A DNA stretch of 64,000 nt from Sphingomonadaceae bacterium (GTDB lineage Bacteria > Pseudomonadota > Alphaproteobacteria > Sphingomonadales > Sphingomonadaceae), in NCBI GenBank assembly GCA_025359425.1, contig JANYGC010000055.1, forward strand, positions 1-64,000. The letters are read 5' to 3'. Made by a program: the position numbers and the translations under genes. This document shows, piece after piece, positions 59,927-64,000 of the stretch; the first letter of the stretch is position 1, and each line of letters starts with the position of its first letter. The notes below the pieces were generated by a model. It made no database searches and was not told where the DNA came from. It was given only the letters and a program-made list of their open reading frames with translations.

Positions 59927-61528
59927 ATGCTCGATTTTCCCCGCTGGAAACAGATCCTGCTGTGGTTTGTGACCGCGGCCTGTGCGATCGCCACCTTGCC
60001 GACAGTCTTTGCCGCAACGGGCCTTGCCTGGCCGTCGGTCCTGCCGGCGCCCATGATCAATCTCGGGCTCGATCTGGCCGGCGGCAGCCACCTGTTGCTC
60101 GAAGCCGATTCCAACCAGATCCGCCAGCTTCGTTTGGGGCAAATGGAAGAGAGCGTGCAGGTCCGCATGAACAAGGCCGACCCGAAGATCGGGATCGGCG
60201 ATATCTCGACCAAGGACGGCAAAGTCTCGTTCATGCTCAACGATCCGAGCAAGGCCGACGCAGCGCGCGAGGAATTGCAGACGCTGACCAGCGGCGCGGG
60301 CACCACCGGCCAGCGCGACTGGGACCTGGCGGTCAACGGCGGGCTGATCGTGCTGACCCCGACCGAGGCGGGGCTCAAGCAGAGCGCCGACCAGGCGATG
60401 GGCGCAGCAGTCGAAGTGGTGCGCAAGCGCATCGACAGCCTGGGGACGCGCGAGCCGACCATCATCCGCGAAGGTTCGAACCGCATCGTGGTACAAGTCC
60501 CGGGGTTGAGCGATCCGAAGGCGCTAAAAGACCTACTCGGGCAAACCGCGAAACTGGAATTCAAGCTGGTCGACAGCGCCGCCACGGCCAACGACCGCAC
60601 CCAGGGGATCGCTCAGCCGGGCACCCAGCTGGTGCCGTTTGCCAATCCTGAAAAGGACGGCCTGGTCCCGCTCGCAGTATACCGGCTTGGCGGGATCAGT
60701 GGCGATCAGTTGACCCAGGCGACCGCGAGCAATGACCAGAAGACCAACGAACCGATTGTCGAGATTTCGTTCAATCAGCAGGGCGGGACGAAGTTCGCCA
60801 AGCTGACCAGCGAGAATGTCGGCAAGCCGTTTGCGATCATCCTCGACGGCAAGGTGATTTCCGCGCCGAGCATCAACGAGCCGATTCTGGGCGGGCAGGC
60901 GCGCATATCGGGCAGCTTTTCACCCGCCAGCGCGCAGGCCTTGGCGATCAACCTTGCCTCGGGCGCGCTGCCGGTCGATCTCAAGGTGATCGAAGAACGC
61001 ACCGTCGGGCCCGATCTGGGCAAGGATTCGATCCACAAGGGCATCATCGCGATGCTGGTCGGCACCGGGGCGATCATGGTCCTGATCGCGCTGAGCTATG
61101 GCCGGTTCGGGATCTACGCCAATATCGCGCTGGTCATCAACGTGCTGATGATCCTGGGGGTGATGGCGATGATCGGCGGCACCTTGACGCTGCCGGGGAT
61201 CGCGGGGTTCGTCCTGACCATCGGCGCTGCGGTCGACGCCAACGTGCTGATCAACGAACGTATCCGCGAGGAGCGAAACCGCGGGAGGCGGGTCGTCCAA
61301 GCAGTCGAAGTGGGGTATACCGAGGCCAGCCGGACGATTTTCGATGCCAATATCACGCACTTCATCGCTGCGGCGCTGATGGGGATATTTGGCTCGGGGC
61401 CGATCAAGGGCTTTGCCGTGGTGCTGATCATCGGCATCGCCACCTCGGTGTTCACCGCCGTCTATCTCACCCGCATGTGGGTTGCTTTGTGGCTGCGCCG
61501 CGCGCGCCCGGCCGAACTCCACATCTGA
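59927..61528 (+). CDS. secD: Protein translocase subunit SecD
   Basis: GLDLAGGSHLLLEAD, INLASGALPVDLKVIEERTVGPDLG, AAVDANVLINERIREE. Confidence 0.97.
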   Translation: MLDFPRWKQILLWFVTAACAIATLPTVFAATGLAWPSVLPAPMINLGLDLAGGSHLLLEADSNQIRQLRLGQMEESVQVRMNKADPKIGIGDISTKDGKVSFMLNDPSKADAAREELQTLTSGAGTTGQRDWDLAVNGGLIVLTPTEAGLKQSADQAMGAAVEVVRKRIDSLGTREPTIIREGSNRIVVQVPGLSDPKALKDLLGQTAKLEFKLVDSAATANDRTQGIAQPGTQLVPFANPEKDGLVPLAVYRLGGISGDQLTQATASNDQKTNEPIVEISFNQQGGTKFAKLTSENVGKPFAIILDGKVISAPSINEPILGGQARISGSFSPASAQALAINLASGALPVDLKVIEERTVGPDLGKDSIHKGIIAMLVGTGAIMVLIALSYGRFGIYANIALVINVLMILGVMAMIGGTLTLPGIAGFVLTIGAAVDANVLINERIREERNRGRRVVQAVEVGYTEASRTIFDANITHFIAAALMGIFGSGPIKGFAVVLIIGIATSVFTAVYLTRMWVALWLRRARPAELHI

Positions 61529-61541
61529 AGGATCCGGACCC

Positions 61542-62528
61542 ATGCGTCTGCTCAAGCTCATTCCCGACAATACCAACGTCCACTTCCTCAAGTACCAGTG
61601 GCCGACCACAATCCTCAGCGTGGTGCTGATGATCGGCAGCCTTGTGCTGCTGTTCACCCAGGGCCTCAACCAGGGCGTCGACTTTGTCGGCGGGCAAATG
61701 ATCCGCGTGACCTTCACGCAAAGTCAGGAAGCGCCGGTGGGGGCATTGCGCAGCGAGATCGAGAAGCTAGGTTATGGCGAGCCGATCATCCAGACCTTCG
61801 GCGCGCCCAACGCGGTGTCGATCCGGCTGCGCCTGCCCGAGGGTTCGGAGACCAATGCCGGCCTGTCCGATGCCATGTCGAAACGGATTTCCGCCACGGT
61901 CAAGGCCGACCATGCGGATGCGCGGATCGACGGGGTCGATTCGGTTTCGGGCAAGGTTTCCAAGGAATTGGGCTGGACCGCGTTCAAGTCGCTCGGTTTC
62001 GCCGCGATCGCGATCTCGATCTATATCTGGATCCGCTTCGAATGGCAGTTCGGGGTCGGCACGCTGATCAGCTTGATCCACGACGTGATCCTGACGATCG
62101 GCCTGTTCGCGCTGACCCAGATGGAGTTCGATCTGACCGCGGTCGCCGCGATTCTGACCGTCATCGGCTATTCGCTCAACGATACGATCGTGGTCTATGA
62201 CCGAATACGCGAGAACCTGAAGAAATACCGCCGAATGCCGACCGAGCAGCTGCTCGACATGTCGATCAACGAGACGCTGCACCGCACGGTGATGACCTCG
62301 GTGACGATCCTGATGGCGCTGTTTGCGTTGCTGTTCCTGGGACCAAAGGTGATCTTCGCGTTCTCGGCCGCGATGATCCTCGGGATCGTGGTGGCGACTT
62401 ACAGTTCGATCTACGCGGCGGCGCCGATGCTGCTGTGGCTCAAGGTCACCTCGAACAGCTTTGTCCCCACCGAAACCGAGATGGACCGGCAGGAACGCCT
62501 GACCCGCGAGCGCAGCTCAGCCAACTGA
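61542..62528 (+). CDS. secF: Protein translocase subunit SecF
   Basis: GVDFVGGQMIRV, TVIGYSLNDTIVVYDRIRENLKKYRR. Confidence 0.97.
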   Translation: MRLLKLIPDNTNVHFLKYQWPTTILSVVLMIGSLVLLFTQGLNQGVDFVGGQMIRVTFTQSQEAPVGALRSEIEKLGYGEPIIQTFGAPNAVSIRLRLPEGSETNAGLSDAMSKRISATVKADHADARIDGVDSVSGKVSKELGWTAFKSLGFAAIAISIYIWIRFEWQFGVGTLISLIHDVILTIGLFALTQMEFDLTAVAAILTVIGYSLNDTIVVYDRIRENLKKYRRMPTEQLLDMSINETLHRTVMTSVTILMALFALLFLGPKVIFAFSAAMILGIVVATYSSIYAAAPMLLWLKVTSNSFVPTETEMDRQERLTRERSSAN

Positions 62529-63722
62529 GTGCCGTCCCGCGAGGCCACGCCAATGCGCGACCAGCGCGGCGGCATTGGCTTCCCAGCTGAATTCCGCCGC
62601 ACCGGCCAGCACCGCATGGCGCGGCACCGGGGCGGCAAGCAGTTCCCTCACCGCTGCTGCAATCGCCCCGGCATCGCGCGGTGCCATCCGGCCATAGGCG
62701 GGATCGGTCAGCAATTCCTGCGCGCCGGGGATTGGGGTGGTGACCACCGGAGTGCCGCAAGCGAGCGCCTCGACCCAGGCATTGGCGAGGCCTTCGCTGG
62801 CGGTGGGCAGCACGAATATATCGGCCGCGCTGAGCACCACCGGCAAGTCACCATGCGGCACCGCGCCGAGGAAATGAACCCGGGCCGACAGGCCAAGACG
62901 CACGGTCAAAGCGCGCAAATGCGCGTCATCCGGGCCTGCTCCGGCCAGTACGAGGTGGGCCCCGGGAATATGCGCCAGCGCCGCGATTGCGAAGCGTTGC
63001 CCTTTGCGTTCGATCAGCGCGCCGACGCAGGCGAGGATCGGTCGATCGGTGGGCAGGCCCAGTTTTTTGCGGCATTCGGCGGGGTCGAGTGGTTGGAAAA
63101 TCGTCCGGTCGAGGCCGGTGCGGTGGACGGTGATCTTGTTGCGGTCTGCGCCGAGCGCGACGAGATCGTCGGCCAAGCCACTGGAAACCGCCAGCAATCC
63201 GCTCGCACGCTTGGCGGCGTCGCGCACTTGCCGGGCGGTGCCGGGGGCCTGGCCCCAGTGGTGCACGTCAGCGCCGCGGGCCTTGATCGAGCAGGGCAGG
63301 CTAAGGGCCCTGGCGACCGCCACAGCAGCAGGTCCATCGGGGTAAAAAAACTGCGCGTCGATCAGATCGAACGGCTGTTCTGCGTGCATTTTGCGCGCTA
63401 GCGGGAGCACGGCGGCGGCCTCGCACCGCGCGCTGAACCGTCCGCCGGTGCCCGGCAACACGGTAAAATGCGGGCGATAAACACTGACGCCACCGCGCTG
63501 CTCAAACGGGTCTAAACCCTGCAAACTGCGGTACCGCGGGTGCAGCGAGAGGGGAAAGGGGGGCCGGCCGAGCGGCGAGACCATCACCAGATCGACATCG
63601 CCCCGCGCCGCCACTGCCTGCATCTGCCGCTCGACGAACACCCCGAAGTTGGGAGCATTAGCATTGGGGTAAAGCGTCGATAGCGACAGGACCCGCAATT
63701 TTTCGGCAACGGGGGCTGTCAC
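62517..63722 (-). CDS. Glycosyltransferase family 4 protein
   Basis: RVLSLSTLYPNANAPNFGVFVERQM ... GALIERKGQRFAIAALAHIPGAHLVLAGAGPDDAHL ... PTASEGLANAWVEALACGTPVVTT. Confidence 0.93.
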   Translation of the reverse strand: MTAPVAEKLRVLSLSTLYPNANAPNFGVFVERQMQAVAARGDVDLVMVSPLGRPPFPLSLHPRYRSLQGLDPFEQRGGVSVYRPHFTVLPGTGGRFSARCEAAAVLPLARKMHAEQPFDLIDAQFFYPDGPAAVAVARALSLPCSIKARGADVHHWGQAPGTARQVRDAAKRASGLLAVSSGLADDLVALGADRNKITVHRTGLDRTIFQPLDPAECRKKLGLPTDRPILACVGALIERKGQRFAIAALAHIPGAHLVLAGAGPDDAHLRALTVRLGLSARVHFLGAVPHGDLPVVLSAADIFVLPTASEGLANAWVEALACGTPVVTTPIPGAQELLTDPAYGRMAPRDAGAIAAAVRELLAAPVPRHAVLAGAAEFSWEANAAALVAHWRGLAGRHSVG

Positions 63723-64000
63723 AATTTGCGCACCAGCATTTCAGCGACCGCGATCCACGCCGGACTGTCGACCACCACCTGGCGCGAACCCGCACCGGGC
63801 GGCAGCACCGCGACCCGCTGGGCATCGCGGTCGATCATCCGCCCGAACGCGAACCGCCCGCCGGGGCGCGGGACCAGCACGTCGCGGTTGAGCAGGCGCG
63901 GGAAGGCCTCGGGCCCCAATTGCCGCAACCAGACCTGATCGCCGGCGCGGTATTCGCCGTTGCTCGCCTCAACTTCGAGCGCGACCAGTACGCCGTCGCC
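63719..64000 (-). CDS. Partial CDS, unknown function, 5' end beyond the window
   Basis: Open frame continues to the edge: GDGVLVALEVEASNGEYRAGDQVWLRQLGPEAFPRLL...; 4-nt overlap with the glycosyltransferase. Confidence 0.6.
   Translation of the reverse strand, partial: GDGVLVALEVEASNGEYRAGDQVWLRQLGPEAFPRLLNRDVLVPRPGGRFAFGRMIDRDAQRVAVLPPGAGSRQVVVDSPAWIAVAEMLVRKL

Overview
This window is chromosomal DNA from an alphaproteobacterium, most likely Sphingomonadales judging from gene content and protein style (not tested by search). It is GC-rich and densely coding. Housekeeping blocks: rpmF-plsX-fabH-ihfA-merR, dinG/sixA, add-phosphoribosyltransferase, gltX and class I lysK, ettA, leucine catabolism (ivd, mccB), accB-accC-aroQ, yajC-secD-secF, and three tRNAs. 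Accessory regions: (i) a toxin-antitoxin island at about 23.5-25.9 kb with an orphan HigA-like gene, two BrnT/BrnA modules and an AT-rich HEPN-like orphan; the second BrnTA module is bracketed by ettA and a diverged copy of the ettA 3' end; (ii) a copper/metal cluster at about 40.6-51.3 kb (CusF, CusABC, two Met/Cys-rich small proteins, MFS, porin, PepSY, ChrB N-terminal-like protein) ending beside a tRNA-Pro; (iii) a membrane-anchored CHAT-protease-like protein with a Sel1-like tail. The most striking structure is a compact cassette at 55.17-55.74 kb: a DUF559 endonuclease-like gene packed between inverted copies of a two-hairpin palindromic repeat. Three local copies vary in stem sequence while keeping base pairing, and one repeat supplies the gene's apparent Shine-Dalgarno. 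It resembles the RAYT/REPIN arrangement but with a different nuclease family. A second, unrelated GC-rich palindromic repeat pair flanks gltX. No CRISPR array, rRNA, IS transposase or integrase was found. All functional calls come from reading translated motifs; no database search was run.
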